Origin: Acidaminobacter sp. JC074
Lineage (GTDB): Bacteria; Bacillota; Clostridia; Peptostreptococcales; Acidaminobacteraceae
Direction of reading: 5' to 3'
DNA length: 64,000 nt
NCBI RefSeq assembly: GCF_022496765.1
Contig: NZ_VANV01000009.1
Location: forward strand, 331,813 to 395,812
A program made the translations under genes and the position numbers. The notes beneath the pieces are model-generated. The model had not been told where the DNA came from. It worked only from the letters and a program-made list of their open reading frames with translations, and did no database searches. Shown piece after piece: positions 1 through 7,802 of the stretch; the first letter of the stretch is position 1; every line of letters starts with the position of its first letter.

Positions 1-606
1 GTCCATGTAGATGGTGTCACATGGGATATCCGATTCTATAAATTTATCTGCAATTTCTCTGATGGCCTTATTGTCTGGGTATGACCAACGAGATTGTTGA
101 AAACCAAATGCCCACTTTGGTGGTAAAAATGATGGTCCAATTGCCTTTAAAAACTTAGACACAATTGTTTTCTTATCACCTTCAATGATATAAAGTCTAA
201 GATCTTTTCCTTCAATAGAAACTTTCAATTCATCTTTATGACTGAATCCAAAGTCAAACTCTATATAAGTTGGAAAGTCAATGTAAACACCAAATGATTT
301 TTTACCATCAACAATAAAGAAGTTATGTGCCCCGTATAAAGCTCTTTTGTCTGGTGTATGGTTTGGATCATCTGTACAAAACGACTCATAGATGCCACCT
401 CTTTTGTTGATGCCCCTAAGATTTTCTCCTAGACCATAAACCTTGTCATTTGAATCGAATTTATATGTAAGTGTCGTTACATCTTTTACGTCACATGATA
501 AACCAGTACCATCAAGCAAGTCACTTAGCGATTCTACTGGTCTTATATTTTCAAAATCTACGATACTATCCGTTTCAAATGGCGTACCGATATTTAAATA
601 CTTCAT
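1..606 (-). CDS. GH31 family alpha-glycosidase, N-terminal part (cut by window edge)
   Basis: The first 202 codons are present and the reading frame runs open off the left edge. The translation has the N-terminal beta-domain features of glycoside hydrolase family 31, with YGLGEN near residues 57-62 and the start of the catalytic barrel, PKWAFGFQQSRWSY, at 163-176. It then reads IADKF and ends at IYMD, just where the family's DIDYM-type segment begins. GH31 enzymes hydrolyse alpha-glucosidic or alpha-xylosidic bonds; the substrate cannot be deduced here. No signal peptide is visible, so the enzyme is probably cytoplasmic. The ATG overlaps the stop of the upstream LacI gene (ATGA), which implies translational coupling and control by that repressor. 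The catalytic acid/base lies outside the window. Confidence 0.88.
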   Translation of the reverse strand, partial: MKYLNIGTPFETDSIVDFENIRPVESLSDLLDGTGLSCDVKDVTTLTYKFDSNDKVYGLGENLRGINKRGGIYESFCTDDPNHTPDKRALYGAHNFFIVDGKKSFGVYIDFPTYIEFDFGFSHKDELKVSIEGKDLRLYIIEGDKKTIVSKFLKAIGPSFLPPKWAFGFQQSRWSYPDNKAIREIADKFIESDIPCDTIYMD

Positions 607-1622
607 TGTCCACCTCTCTCTTTAATTGTTTGTCCCTTATAAAATGTGGTCTCTAAGACTATATGACTCTTTACATCTTTATCTTTAAACTCAGATAAGA
701 CAATAGAAGCTATATTGGAACCCATTTCATCATAAGGCTGTTCAACTGTTGATAAACTAGGGTGCATGAACTTTGAAATTTCAAGACCATCAAAGCCTAC
801 AACAGATATATCATCAGGAACTGATTTACCAGCATCAAATACAGCTTTTACAGCACCTATGGCCATTAAGTCTGAAATTGCAAACACTGCTGTAAGGTCA
901 GTTTTAAGAAGTTCTTTCATGGCATCATAGCCTGACTGCATAGAATAGTCTCCCATTGCAATCAATTCATTTGATGAAATAAGTGCATGATCCTTTAAGG
1001 CTTGTTCATAAGCCAGCTGTCTTCTTTCAGCGACATTGTCCTTACCATCTTCAGATGATATAAGGCCAATAGATTTATGACCAGAACTTATAAGTTTTAC
1101 AACACCCTCATAAGAAGACTTAAAGTTATCAATGGTCACACTGGAATATAAATCCCTATCACATGCTTCATGAATAACTGTCGAACCAAATACTACTGGT
1201 ATATCAAGTTGTTTGATATAGCCTTCGTCTTCTGGTAATAAACTACCACCAAGTATGATCAGACCTGCAAGTCTTTTCTCAAGTGCAAACTCAACAGCAA
1301 CTTCCACTGTTTTAATGTGTTCCTTATGAAAATGTAAAACCAGTGCATGTTTCTCATTAGAGATTTTTTCTTCAATGGCTTCTACAACCTTTGAGAAAAA
1401 GTTTGAATATTCACCTATGATAAAAATACCTATATGGTTTGTTTTATTTCTCTTAAGATTTCTTGCACTGTTGTTGGGAACATAATTCAGTTCCTCAATA
1501 ACCTTTAAAACTCTTTCTTTAGTAGAGTCTTTTACATCAGGCTGATTGTTAAGCACCCTTGAAACTGTACTGACACCAACACCAGCTGCTTTTGCTATGT
1601 CTTTAATATTTACTGATTTCAT
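603..1622 (-). CDS. LacI/GalR-family transcriptional repressor
   Basis: This 339-aa protein has a LacI-type helix-turn-helix at residues 5-30 (IKDIAKAAGVGVSTVSRVL), a hinge helix, and a periplasmic-binding-protein-like sugar-binding core ending in a segment typical of the family (VVGFDGLEISKFMHPSLSTV). It overlaps the GH31 gene by 4 nt, so it most likely controls utilisation of that enzyme's sugar substrate or inducer. Two overlapping palindromic operators lie directly upstream, downstream of a sigmaA-like -10, so autorepression is expected. The ATG follows AGGAGATAAA. The effector is unknown. Confidence 0.93.
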   Translation of the reverse strand: MKSVNIKDIAKAAGVGVSTVSRVLNNQPDVKDSTKERVLKVIEELNYVPNNSARNLKRNKTNHIGIFIIGEYSNFFSKVVEAIEEKISNEKHALVLHFHKEHIKTVEVAVEFALEKRLAGLIILGGSLLPEDEGYIKQLDIPVVFGSTVIHEACDRDLYSSVTIDNFKSSYEGVVKLISSGHKSIGLISSEDGKDNVAERRQLAYEQALKDHALISSNELIAMGDYSMQSGYDAMKELLKTDLTAVFAISDLMAIGAVKAVFDAGKSVPDDISVVGFDGLEISKFMHPSLSTVEQPYDEMGSNIASIVLSEFKDKDVKSHIVLETTFYKGQTIKERGGQ

Positions 1623-1659
1623 TTTATCTCCTAATGAAACTCTTTATAGTAATTATGAC

Positions 1660-1680
1660 AACGTTTCCGGAAACGTTTCC
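1660..1680. promoter_or_regulatory. Tandem overlapping LacI-family operators
   Basis: AACGTTTCCGGAAACGTT (1660-1677) is a perfect 18-bp palindrome centred on CCGG. GGAAACGTTTCC (1669-1680) is a second perfect palindrome centred on CG, which is the usual LacI-family operator symmetry. They sit between the -10 box and the start of the lacI gene, where a bound repressor would block transcription. That the neighbouring LacI protein binds here is inference. Confidence 0.8.
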
Positions 1681-1692
1681 GAAACTATATTC

Positions 1693-1720
1693 ATTTTATC
1701 ATAATTTAAAAAAATATCAA
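1693..1720 (-). promoter_or_regulatory. Promoter of the lacI-GH31 operon
   Basis: Read on the minus strand, TTGATA (1715-1720) is separated by 16 nt from TAAAAT (1693-1698), which is preceded by TG. The operators begin 12 nt downstream, close to the expected start of transcription. Confidence 0.6.
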
Positions 1721-1721
1721 G

Positions 1722-1745
1722 AAAAAAAATAGCCGAAGCTATTTT
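1722..1745 (-). terminator. Intrinsic terminator of the GNAT/PLP-enzyme operon
   Basis: The stem is AAAATAGC (1726-1733 on the plus strand) paired with GCTATTTT (1738-1745), with a 4-nt loop; on the minus strand it runs into eight U residues. It overlaps the stop codon of the upstream gene and lies just before the LacI promoter. Confidence 0.85.
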
Positions 1746-2698
1746 ATAAACAAATCCATTTTAGAGAAATTACCAAAGACACCACCTGTATGAATAAATA
1801 ATATGTTGGCATTATCTTTGTATTTTCCATTTTTTATGTCCGTCATTAGACCATACATGGCTTTACCTGTATAAACTGAATCCAGAAGAATGCCTTCATT
1901 TCTTGCCATATCCAAGATAAAATCTATTTCCTCATCTCTACTTAAGGCATAGCCTCTACCAACATAGTCTGTCCTAATATCTACATCTTTAGGTGTAATC
2001 TCTGGAAGCATCGTATAAGGCTTTGACTCATTCAAAAGACTCTTAACCATATCAAATCCATCAACATTTGGATTGTAAATGTTATAACCGACATTTTTTA
2101 TGTCTCTACCATGCTTTTTAATCCCCATCAAAAGACCAGTATAAGTCGAACCAGAACCAAAGGCAGACACAATATAATCAAACTCTATCCCTAGCTCATT
2201 TTCCTGGTTTTCAATTTCTGAAAAAGCATGTTCATAGCCAAGGTTTCCAATGCCATTTGAAGCACCTTCAGGAATAAGATATGTATGCTTACCTGAAGCA
2301 TCTAAATCCTTTTTCATATCAGCCATAATTTGATGTCTATTTTTATAGTCTTCTAGGCTGATTAAATGTATTTTTGCGCCTATCATTTTATTTAAGAAAT
2401 AGTTACCACTGCCTGGTACTTCATTTTCTTTTAAGACTAGGTGAACCTCAAAACCAAGTTTTACTGCGGCTATGGCTGTTGCTCTGCAATGATTTGACTG
2501 AATGCCACCACAGGTGATAACTGTATCAGCACCTAGAGCCTTTGCCTCTGCAAAAGAATACTCCAGTTTTCTTACTTTATTACCAGACAACTCAAAACCG
2601 GTTTGGTCGTCTCTTTTGATATACACATTGATGCCATTAAAATTGAACTTCATTTTTTCAATACGTGTCGGTAAGTTTGCTAAATTATACTTCTTCAT
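1739..2698 (-). CDS. D-cysteine desulfhydrase / ACC-deaminase-like PLP enzyme
   Basis: This 319-aa protein is a fold-type II PLP enzyme of the D-cysteine desulfhydrase/1-aminocyclopropane-1-carboxylate deaminase family. The Schiff-base lysine is K41 in ELSGNK, the substrate carboxylate/nucleophile region is GGIQSNH (68-73), and a glycine-rich cofactor phosphate loop (GSGSTYTG) follows near 180. Family members release pyruvate and ammonia, plus H2S when D-cysteine is the substrate. Closely related enzymes differ in substrate, so desulfhydrase is the likelier but unproven role. The ATG overlaps the stop of the GNAT gene upstream (ATGA), making a two-gene operon. Confidence 0.85.
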   Translation of the reverse strand: MKKYNLANLPTRIEKMKFNFNGINVYIKRDDQTGFELSGNKVRKLEYSFAEAKALGADTVITCGGIQSNHCRATAIAAVKLGFEVHLVLKENEVPGSGNYFLNKMIGAKIHLISLEDYKNRHQIMADMKKDLDASGKHTYLIPEGASNGIGNLGYEHAFSEIENQENELGIEFDYIVSAFGSGSTYTGLLMGIKKHGRDIKNVGYNIYNPNVDGFDMVKSLLNESKPYTMLPEITPKDVDIRTDYVGRGYALSRDEEIDFILDMARNEGILLDSVYTGKAMYGLMTDIKNGKYKDNANILFIHTGGVFGNFSKMDLFIK

Positions 2699-3126
2699 TT
2701 CAACCTCTTTTCATATTGTATCCAGTCGTCTTTTATAGCAAGTCTCTTATAAGCCATCTTGTCAAAGAGGTGCTGTGCAGGATTGATAAGTCTAGTAGAT
2801 AAAGTCATCCTATCATAACCATGAATTTGTACACTTTCTTCTAAAGATAACATCAGCTTTTGACCAATACCTCTGCCTCTAGATGATTCATCGACGTAAA
2901 TAGAAAATACACACGGCATATCTTCATGTATACTCCAGTAGGCAAAACCCAAGATACTTTCTTCTTCAAATACAAACATACTGTCTAAGTTATCCTCATA
3001 ACCTTTTAAGATATGTTCTTTGGCATCAAGCCACCTACTCAGGTCCTCTGGTTCAAAGCTTTTGATATATTTAAAATCCATATTGTAGATCTCTAAAAAA
3101 TCCTCTATTATAGCCCTTCTTATCAA
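2695..3126 (-). CDS. GNAT-family N-acetyltransferase (TTG start)
   Basis: This protein of about 143 aa has the GNAT fold. The acetyl-CoA-binding motif A is seen as VDESSRGRGIGQKLM, followed by a C-terminal beta-strand pair. The likely start is TTG at 3126: GGAGG lies 7 nt upstream, and the protein then begins IRRAIIEDF like typical GNAT N-termini. An ATG 13 codons further upstream in frame lies inside the htpG terminator hairpin and is unlikely to be used. The acetylated substrate is unknown. It is translationally coupled to the PLP enzyme, suggesting a joint role in amino acid or amine metabolism. Confidence 0.82.
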   Translation of the reverse strand: MIRRAIIEDFLEIYNMDFKYIKSFEPEDLSRWLDAKEHILKGYEDNLDSMFVFEEESILGFAYWSIHEDMPCVFSIYVDESSRGRGIGQKLMLSLEESVQIHGYDRMTLSTRLINPAQHLFDKMAYKRLAIKDDWIQYEKRLK

Positions 3127-3154
3127 ACAACCACCTCCGATACTATGATAACAC

Positions 3155-3180
3155 AAAAGATGCACCTGAGTGCATCTTTT
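3155..3180 (-). terminator. htpG terminator
   Basis: A perfect 10-bp stem, AAAAGATGCA (3155-3164) with TGCATCTTTT (3171-3180), has a 6-nt loop and lies 14 nt past the htpG stop. The U-tract is short (four), so some read-through into the GNAT operon is possible. No separate promoter for that operon was recognised. Confidence 0.7.
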
Positions 3181-3193
3181 AGAATAAGTATTT

Positions 3194-5059
3194 TTACTTT
3201 ATAATCGCTCTTTTTAAAATGTCATTTGAACGTTTAACAAACTTTGTCATACCTTCTGCAGTTAAAGGACGATGACTTAATACAGCCAAGTCATAGATCT
3301 GCTCAGTTACAAGATTAAGCGTCTCTTCATCACCTTCTAAGTGATCAATAGTGTATGATACAAGTGGGTTTTTCTTATTTAAAACTAAAGTCTCATCACT
3401 AGGGAACATAGAAGCATCCATACCCATGCCACCATACTGCTTCATCATGTCTTGCATACGACGTGATTCTTCAGTTAAAATGATCATACCTGCTAGATCT
3501 TCATTCTTTAATGACTCAATCTTAATTTTAATAGATTCTTGTCCAGTAGACTTCTTAAAGAGTTCTACAAGCTTTTCTTCTACATCTTTATGGTCTGTAT
3601 CATCCTCTTCCTTTAGCATGTCAGAAATACCAGAGTCAACTCTCTTGTATTTCACATCCTCAGCCGCCGCTTCCATATGAGAAATAAAGGCTGAATCAAT
3701 TGGATGGTCTAAGATAGCCACTTCTACACCATGCTCTTGTAGGTTTTGGATGTATTGAGTTTGCTGTAAAGTATCTGTTGTATAATAAATTTCTTTGTCT
3801 AATTTACCTTCATGTCTTTGAAGATACTCTTCTGCTGTTACATACTGGTCATCTGTCAGCTTAAATAAAAGGACGTCTTTAACCTTGTCGTTGAATTTCT
3901 TTTCTTTAATGGCACCATACTTAATGAATGGCTGAATATCATCCCAGTATTTTTCGTAAGCATCACGTTCAGTTTTGAATAAGCCTGTTAACTTATCTGC
4001 TACCTTCTTAGAAATGTAGTCAGAAATCTTTTTGACAAAACCATCGTTTTGTAGCATCGATCTAGATACATTCAGTGGAAGATCTGGACAATCAATCACA
4101 CCTTTTAAAAGCATTAGGAACTCAGGAATAACTTCTTTTAAATTATCCGCAACAAAGACTTGGTTGTTGTATAACTTGATTTGACCTTCTAAAGTATCAA
4201 AGTTAGTACCTAACTTAGGGAAGTATAAAATACCCTTTAAGTTAAATGGATAATCCATATTTAAATGAATCCAGAATAATGGCTCTTTGAAATCCATAAA
4301 TGTTTTTGAGTAGAAGGCCTTGTACTCTTCATCTGTACATTCAGATGGTTTCTTTGCATAAAGAGGTGTCGTATCATTTAATGCTACAATTTCTTCTACA
4401 ATATCATTGCCTTCTTCATCCTTTTGAGCTTCTTTATCTTCAACTGTAAAGAAAATCTCATATGGCATAAAAGAGCAGTATTTTTCAATGGTTCTTTTAA
4501 CTGTAAACTCATTCTCGAAATCTACACCATCTTCACCTAAGAACAACTTGATTTCAGTACCACGAGTCTTTCTTGTACCTTCTTCTAACTCAAACTCAGT
4601 ACCGCCATCACAGTGCCACTTAGCAGATGTCGCACCTTCTTGATAAGATAATGTGTTGATTTCTACCTTTTCCGCTACCATAAAAGCTGAGTAAAATCCT
4701 AGACCAAAGTGACCGATAATTTGATCTTGGTCTGCCTTGTCCTTGTATTTCTCAATAAAGTCTTCAGCACCAGAAAATGCAATTTGATTGATATATTGCT
4801 TAATTTCATCAGCTGTCATACCAATACCATTATCTATAAATGTCAAAGTCTTTTCACCTTGATTTAAAACAACATCGATTTTATATTCAGTTTCATCTGA
4901 CTTAATTTCGCCTAGTGATACCAATGACTTGTACTTTGTAATTGCATCTGATGCATTTGATATCAATTCTCTAATGAAGATATCATGATCTGAATATAAC
5001 CATTTCTTAATTATAGGAAATATATTCTCACTATGTATTGAAAGATTGCCTTTTTCCAT
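3194..5059 (-). CDS. htpG: HSP90-family molecular chaperone HtpG
   Basis: This is a complete 621-aa HtpG. The GHKL ATPase domain shows the Bergerat motifs: ELISNASDAI (31-40), DNGIGM (76-81) and GHFGLGFYSAFMV (117-129). Middle and C-terminal dimerisation domains follow, without the charged linker of eukaryotic Hsp90. It acts as an ATP-dependent cytoplasmic chaperone. It is monocistronic, with a consensus sigmaA promoter and a CIRCE-like inverted repeat upstream, and its own terminator. The start is ATG with AAAGGAGTG upstream. Confidence 0.98.
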   Translation of the reverse strand: MEKGNLSIHSENIFPIIKKWLYSDHDIFIRELISNASDAITKYKSLVSLGEIKSDETEYKIDVVLNQGEKTLTFIDNGIGMTADEIKQYINQIAFSGAEDFIEKYKDKADQDQIIGHFGLGFYSAFMVAEKVEINTLSYQEGATSAKWHCDGGTEFELEEGTRKTRGTEIKLFLGEDGVDFENEFTVKRTIEKYCSFMPYEIFFTVEDKEAQKDEEGNDIVEEIVALNDTTPLYAKKPSECTDEEYKAFYSKTFMDFKEPLFWIHLNMDYPFNLKGILYFPKLGTNFDTLEGQIKLYNNQVFVADNLKEVIPEFLMLLKGVIDCPDLPLNVSRSMLQNDGFVKKISDYISKKVADKLTGLFKTERDAYEKYWDDIQPFIKYGAIKEKKFNDKVKDVLLFKLTDDQYVTAEEYLQRHEGKLDKEIYYTTDTLQQTQYIQNLQEHGVEVAILDHPIDSAFISHMEAAAEDVKYKRVDSGISDMLKEEDDTDHKDVEEKLVELFKKSTGQESIKIKIESLKNEDLAGMIILTEESRRMQDMMKQYGGMGMDASMFPSDETLVLNKKNPLVSYTIDHLEGDEETLNLVTEQIYDLAVLSHRPLTAEGMTKFVKRSNDILKRAIIK

Positions 5060-5106
5060 TTAAATCACTCCTTTAATAATTCTTGTATCTCTTATATCCA
5101 AGTATA

Positions 5107-5135
5107 ATTATAGAACTACCATTTATCTCTGTCAA
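5107..5135 (-). promoter_or_regulatory. Consensus sigmaA promoter of htpG
   Basis: On the minus strand TTGACA (5130-5135) and TATAAT (5107-5112) are both perfect matches, separated by 17 nt, about 48 bp upstream of the htpG ATG. Confidence 0.9.
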
Positions 5136-5141
5136 GAAATT

Positions 5142-5168
5142 TTAGCACTCTTTAATATTAGTGGCTAA
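5142..5168. promoter_or_regulatory. CIRCE-like (HrcA) inverted repeat upstream of htpG
   Basis: TTAGCACTC (5142-5150) is a perfect CIRCE left half. A 9-nt spacer follows, then AGTGGCTAA (5160-5168), a degenerate version of GAGTGCTAA. The site lies 6 nt upstream of the -35 box. HrcA control is inferred from similarity to the known 9-9-9 architecture; the right half is imperfect. Confidence 0.55.
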
Positions 5169-5198
5169 TAATTTATAATTTACAAAGAAAAAAGACCA

Positions 5199-5471
5199 CT
5201 ATAAGTGACCTTTCGCTATTTCTTCAATTAATTCATCTGTTATGTTAAGATGTACTTTACCATCAATCAATATCATTGGAATCCCTACTGCATGAACACG
5301 TCTAACAATATTGAAATCATCGCTGTTGTCTCTGATTTTCAAGAACTCCTTTAGATTTTTCATACTATCTGTAATTTCCACATAATCAAACTCAACATTT
5401 TTTTGTAAAAGAGCCTCTTTTACACCAGGACAGCCTGGTCAATGTTTTGAACCATATAATTTAATTTTCAT
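5199..5471 (-). CDS. Glutaredoxin-like selenoprotein with in-frame UGA (Sec11)
   Basis: The frame starts at ATG 5471 behind GAGGAGGG and is interrupted once, by TGA at 5439-5441 (codon 11). Read as selenocysteine it gives a 90-aa thioredoxin-fold protein with the active site KH-Sec-PGCPG (Sec11, Cys14), the expected position of a glutaredoxin CxxC. The cis-proline loop VGIP follows (P65). Downstream of the UGA both frame and family pattern continue to the stop. Two adjacent hairpins follow the UGA, as expected for a bacterial SECIS. Clostridial Grx-like selenoproteins are known. Standard gene callers would report only a 60-aa fragment from an internal start. The role is presumably thiol/disulfide reduction. 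Confidence 0.85.
5405..5441 (-). other. Candidate bacterial SECIS element
   Basis: Starting at the UGA, ACCAGG (5434-5439) can pair with CCTGGT (5424-5429) around a CTGT loop. Immediately behind, GTAAAAG pairs with CTTTTAC within 5405-5423. SelB-binding hairpins in bacteria lie in the coding region within about 40 nt after the UGA, which fits. Which of the two hairpins SelB would recognise is not evident. Confidence 0.6.
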
Positions 5472-5519
5472 GAACACCCTCCTCAAAGTTATTATACACG
5501 ATTTAGGTATAATATTGTA

Positions 5520-6473
5520 TTACTTTTTCTCTTCAGGTGCTTGAACATGAACTTCTTTTGGAAAGACCTTTCTATAAATCTTTTTACCTACAAGAATCAA
5601 GATAAATAAAAGTGGCACGTAGATAACAAGAAGTGGAATAGAACCGATAGCCCATACTGCAAAACCTTCAAAGAAATCAGTAATTTCTTCTAATGAATCA
5701 TTGAACTTAGCAGCAATTCTCTCACCTAATGTTTTAGGCGTTTCTTCTTTTTCTACAATTTCATGTACCTCATAGATAGAAACACTTAAAGTAGAATATG
5801 AAACCAAGTTCTCAAGTCTTTTAAGGGTACCTGTTAGGTTTTCAATCTGATATCTTATATTAGAAAGTTCTCTTTCAAGTGTGATGATATCTTCAATCTT
5901 TTCAGCCTTACTTAGGATATTTAAAAGGCGTTCTTCTTGTACTTCTAAAGTCTTCTTGTGAGCTTCATGATCAAATACTTGTGCAGTGACATCTTCACCG
6001 TATGTGTTTGATTGAATAACCGTTCCCACAGTGGTCATATCACTCATAAACTGTTCAAACTGCTTGGCAGGAATTCTTAATGTAAAATGAGCTGACCTAG
6101 TTGACCAAGAGTCTTCAATGTCTTTGCCTCTTACATTGGATGATTCTATATAGCCACCAACACCAACAATCTTGTCATTGAGTCTTTGAACAGCCAAGTC
6201 ATATTCCAAGGTTTGAAGTTCCATTGAAGCCGACTTGATGATCATCCTATCGGCCATGGGCTCGGATGGTGCTTCAGATTTTGATTCTGATAGTGTATAG
6301 TTGGTGCCACCAAAATCATCCATAGAAGCTTCCGTTTCATACACAGCCTCTTCTGTTTCAACTGCGTAGTTGTAATCAGCTGAATTAGCCATGCCGGCAT
6401 CATCACTGGACCCACAAGCTACAAGACCAAATACACTTACTGCTACTAAAAGTAAAGATAAAATTTTTTTCAT
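5520..6473 (-). CDS. DUF4349-domain lipoprotein
   Basis: This is about 317 aa from the ATG at 6473, which has GGAGG 5 nt upstream; a TTG four codons earlier would include the RBS. There is a lipoprotein signal peptide with lipobox GLVAC and the lipidated cysteine at position 20, then a Ser/Asp/Glu-rich linker. A DUF4349 domain follows with a coiled-coil part (ILSKAEKIEDIITLERELSNIRYQIE), then one C-terminal transmembrane helix and a basic tail. The topology suggests an extracytoplasmic domain anchored at both ends. No function is established for the domain. Confidence 0.85.
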   Translation of the reverse strand: MKKILSLLLVAVSVFGLVACGSSDDAGMANSADYNYAVETEEAVYETEASMDDFGGTNYTLSESKSEAPSEPMADRMIIKSASMELQTLEYDLAVQRLNDKIVGVGGYIESSNVRGKDIEDSWSTRSAHFTLRIPAKQFEQFMSDMTTVGTVIQSNTYGEDVTAQVFDHEAHKKTLEVQEERLLNILSKAEKIEDIITLERELSNIRYQIENLTGTLKRLENLVSYSTLSVSIYEVHEIVEKEETPKTLGERIAAKFNDSLEEITDFFEGFAVWAIGSIPLLVIYVPLLFILILVGKKIYRKVFPKEVHVQAPEEKK

Positions 6474-6550
6474 AACAACCTCCAATCTTTTCCCCTATAT
6501 TATATGGACGCAAATGTGAAATTAAAGTTCCATAAAATCAAAAAAATTAA

Positions 6551-6579
6551 TTGCATTTCCTATCATCTATCTTTATTAT
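6551..6579 (+). promoter_or_regulatory. Promoter of the hemerythrin-msrC operon
   Basis: TTGCAT (6551-6556) and TATTAT (6574-6579) are separated by 17 nt. The ATG lies 20 nt downstream of the -10, with GGAGGG between. The divergent lipoprotein gene has a TATAAT on the other strand at 6499-6504. Confidence 0.65.
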
Positions 6580-6598
6580 AGACCATAGGAGGGATAAT

Positions 6599-7006
6599 AT
6601 GTTTGATTGGAAAGAAGATTATTCTGTTGGTGTAAAAGAAATTGATGCCCAACATAAGAGACTATTTGAAATGGGTCAGGCTATGTCTGATTTGGTTTCA
6701 AACCACGGTGATGAGGATATCTACGATGAGTTAACAGCTATGTTTAACGAACTGATTGATTATACAAGATATCACTTTAATGACGAAGAAAAATTGATGG
6801 AAAAAGTAAATTATAAGGATTTAGAAGATCATAAAGTCCAACATCAATTATTTGTAGAGAAATTAGAAGCCTATGATTTAGAGACAATTGATGAAGATCA
6901 AGGGGCATTTGCACTGAAACTTCTTAAGACAGTTGCCACTTGGATCTTTAAACACATCACAGGTGATGACTTTAGATACAGAGAGGCTATGACAGCATTA
7001 AGTTAG
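6599..7006 (+). CDS. Bacteriohemerythrin
   Basis: This is a 135-aa single-domain hemerythrin. All diiron ligands expected for bacteriohemerythrins can be found: H19 (IDAQHK), H59 and E63 (HFNDEE), H78 and H82 (DHKVQH), H119 and D124 (KHITGDD). Such proteins bind O2 reversibly at a non-heme diiron site; in anaerobes they are thought to scavenge or sense oxygen. The start at 6599 has TAGGAGGG 5 nt upstream. It is followed after 9 nt by a methionine sulfoxide reductase gene, so the operon looks like an oxygen/oxidation response unit. Confidence 0.93.
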   Translation: MFDWKEDYSVGVKEIDAQHKRLFEMGQAMSDLVSNHGDEDIYDELTAMFNELIDYTRYHFNDEEKLMEKVNYKDLEDHKVQHQLFVEKLEAYDLETIDEDQGAFALKLLKTVATWIFKHITGDDFRYREAMTALS

Positions 7007-7015
7007 GAGATAAAT

Positions 7016-7516
7016 ATGAAGCAGATAGATAAAATTGATTTTGAAACTAAAAAGCAACTTTATAAGTATATGAACATCAAGTTAACAGGACTTATAGGAT
7101 CAGAAGATGATTGGCTGGCTAATTTATCTAATGCTTCTGCCCTACTTTGGCTACTACTTGATGATATCAACTGGGCTGGTTTCTATTTATATAGAAAAGA
7201 CAAGCTCATCTTAGGACCTTTCCAAGGTAAACCTGCATGTGTCAACATTGAAATAAGTAAAGGTGTATGCGGTACAGCTGCAGAGACTAGAACAACACAA
7301 TTGATTAAAAACGTCCATGACTTTCCTGGTCATATAGCATGCGACTCTGCATCTAACTCTGAGATTGTTGTGCCTATTATCAAAGACGATCAATTGATTG
7401 GTGTATTAGACATAGACGCACCTATTTTGAATCGTTTTGACCAAGATGATCAAGCAGGTTTAGAGAAGTTTGTAGAAACACTCAACAAGTATATGAAATG
7501 GGAAGATATTCTTTAA
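7016..7516 (+). CDS. msrC: Free methionine-(R)-sulfoxide reductase (GAF domain)
   Basis: This 166-aa GAF-domain protein is of the fRMsr type, which reduces free L-methionine-(R)-sulfoxide with thioredoxin. The three family cysteines are present as C75 (GKPAC), C85 (KGVCGTA) and C109 (HIACDSASNSEIVVP); their spacing of 10 and 24 equals that in the E. coli enzyme as I recall it. The ATG has AGGAGATAA upstream. It is co-transcribed with hemerythrin, supporting a role in oxidative damage repair. Confidence 0.93.
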   Translation: MKQIDKIDFETKKQLYKYMNIKLTGLIGSEDDWLANLSNASALLWLLLDDINWAGFYLYRKDKLILGPFQGKPACVNIEISKGVCGTAAETRTTQLIKNVHDFPGHIACDSASNSEIVVPIIKDDQLIGVLDIDAPILNRFDQDDQAGLEKFVETLNKYMKWEDIL

Positions 7517-7559
7517 ATGTCTTCCTGAAATCTTTTTATACTTTTTTTGTACAAATCAC

Positions 7560-7588
7560 TTGCCAAGTGTCGAATAATCTGTTATTAT
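7560..7588 (+). promoter_or_regulatory. Promoter of the c-di-GMP riboswitch RNA
   Basis: TTGCCA (7560-7565) and TATTAT (7583-7588) have a 17-nt spacer. The start of transcription is expected near 7595, about 15 nt before the aptamer. Confidence 0.65.
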
Positions 7589-7607
7589 ATTATTAAATTA
7601 ATAAAAC

Positions 7608-7705
7608 AGTTGAGATTTTCAACGAAAAGGCAAACATGCTGAAAGGCATGGACGCAAAGCTAAAGGGCCTTCCTCTTATGAGATGGCAGCCAGCTCCCGA
7701 AAGAA
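7608..7705 (+). ncRNA. Cyclic di-GMP-I (GEMM-I) riboswitch
   Basis: The conserved aptamer core is present: AAGGCAAAC, a short stem ATGC/GCAT closed by a GAAA tetraloop, then GGACGCAAAGC and the tetraloop receptor CTAAAGGG. A second stem follows and the segment ends at CAGCTCCCG. These match the class I c-di-GMP aptamer closely. No obvious expression-platform terminator is seen directly behind the aptamer, although AGAAG followed by eight T occurs at 7704-7716. Uniquely, no coding gene follows on this strand before a strong terminator at 7803-7847. Confidence 0.9.
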
Positions 7706-7802
7706 GATTTTTTTTAGGTCTTAAATGACCAACTAATTATGTTTAGAAGGGAATTGAACATAGTTCAATCTCTTTATCTAATATCTCTTTATCATTTCAA
7801 CC
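7706..7802 (+). other. Non-coding tail between riboswitch and terminator
   Basis: This stretch of about 97 nt holds two small hairpins (GGTC/GACC around 7717-7730 and ATTGAAC/GTTCAAT near 7753-7769). No open frame has a ribosome binding site; the ATG at 7739 runs into the terminator stem without one. It may be the remnant of a lost target gene's leader or part of a riboswitch-controlled short RNA. Confidence 0.45.
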
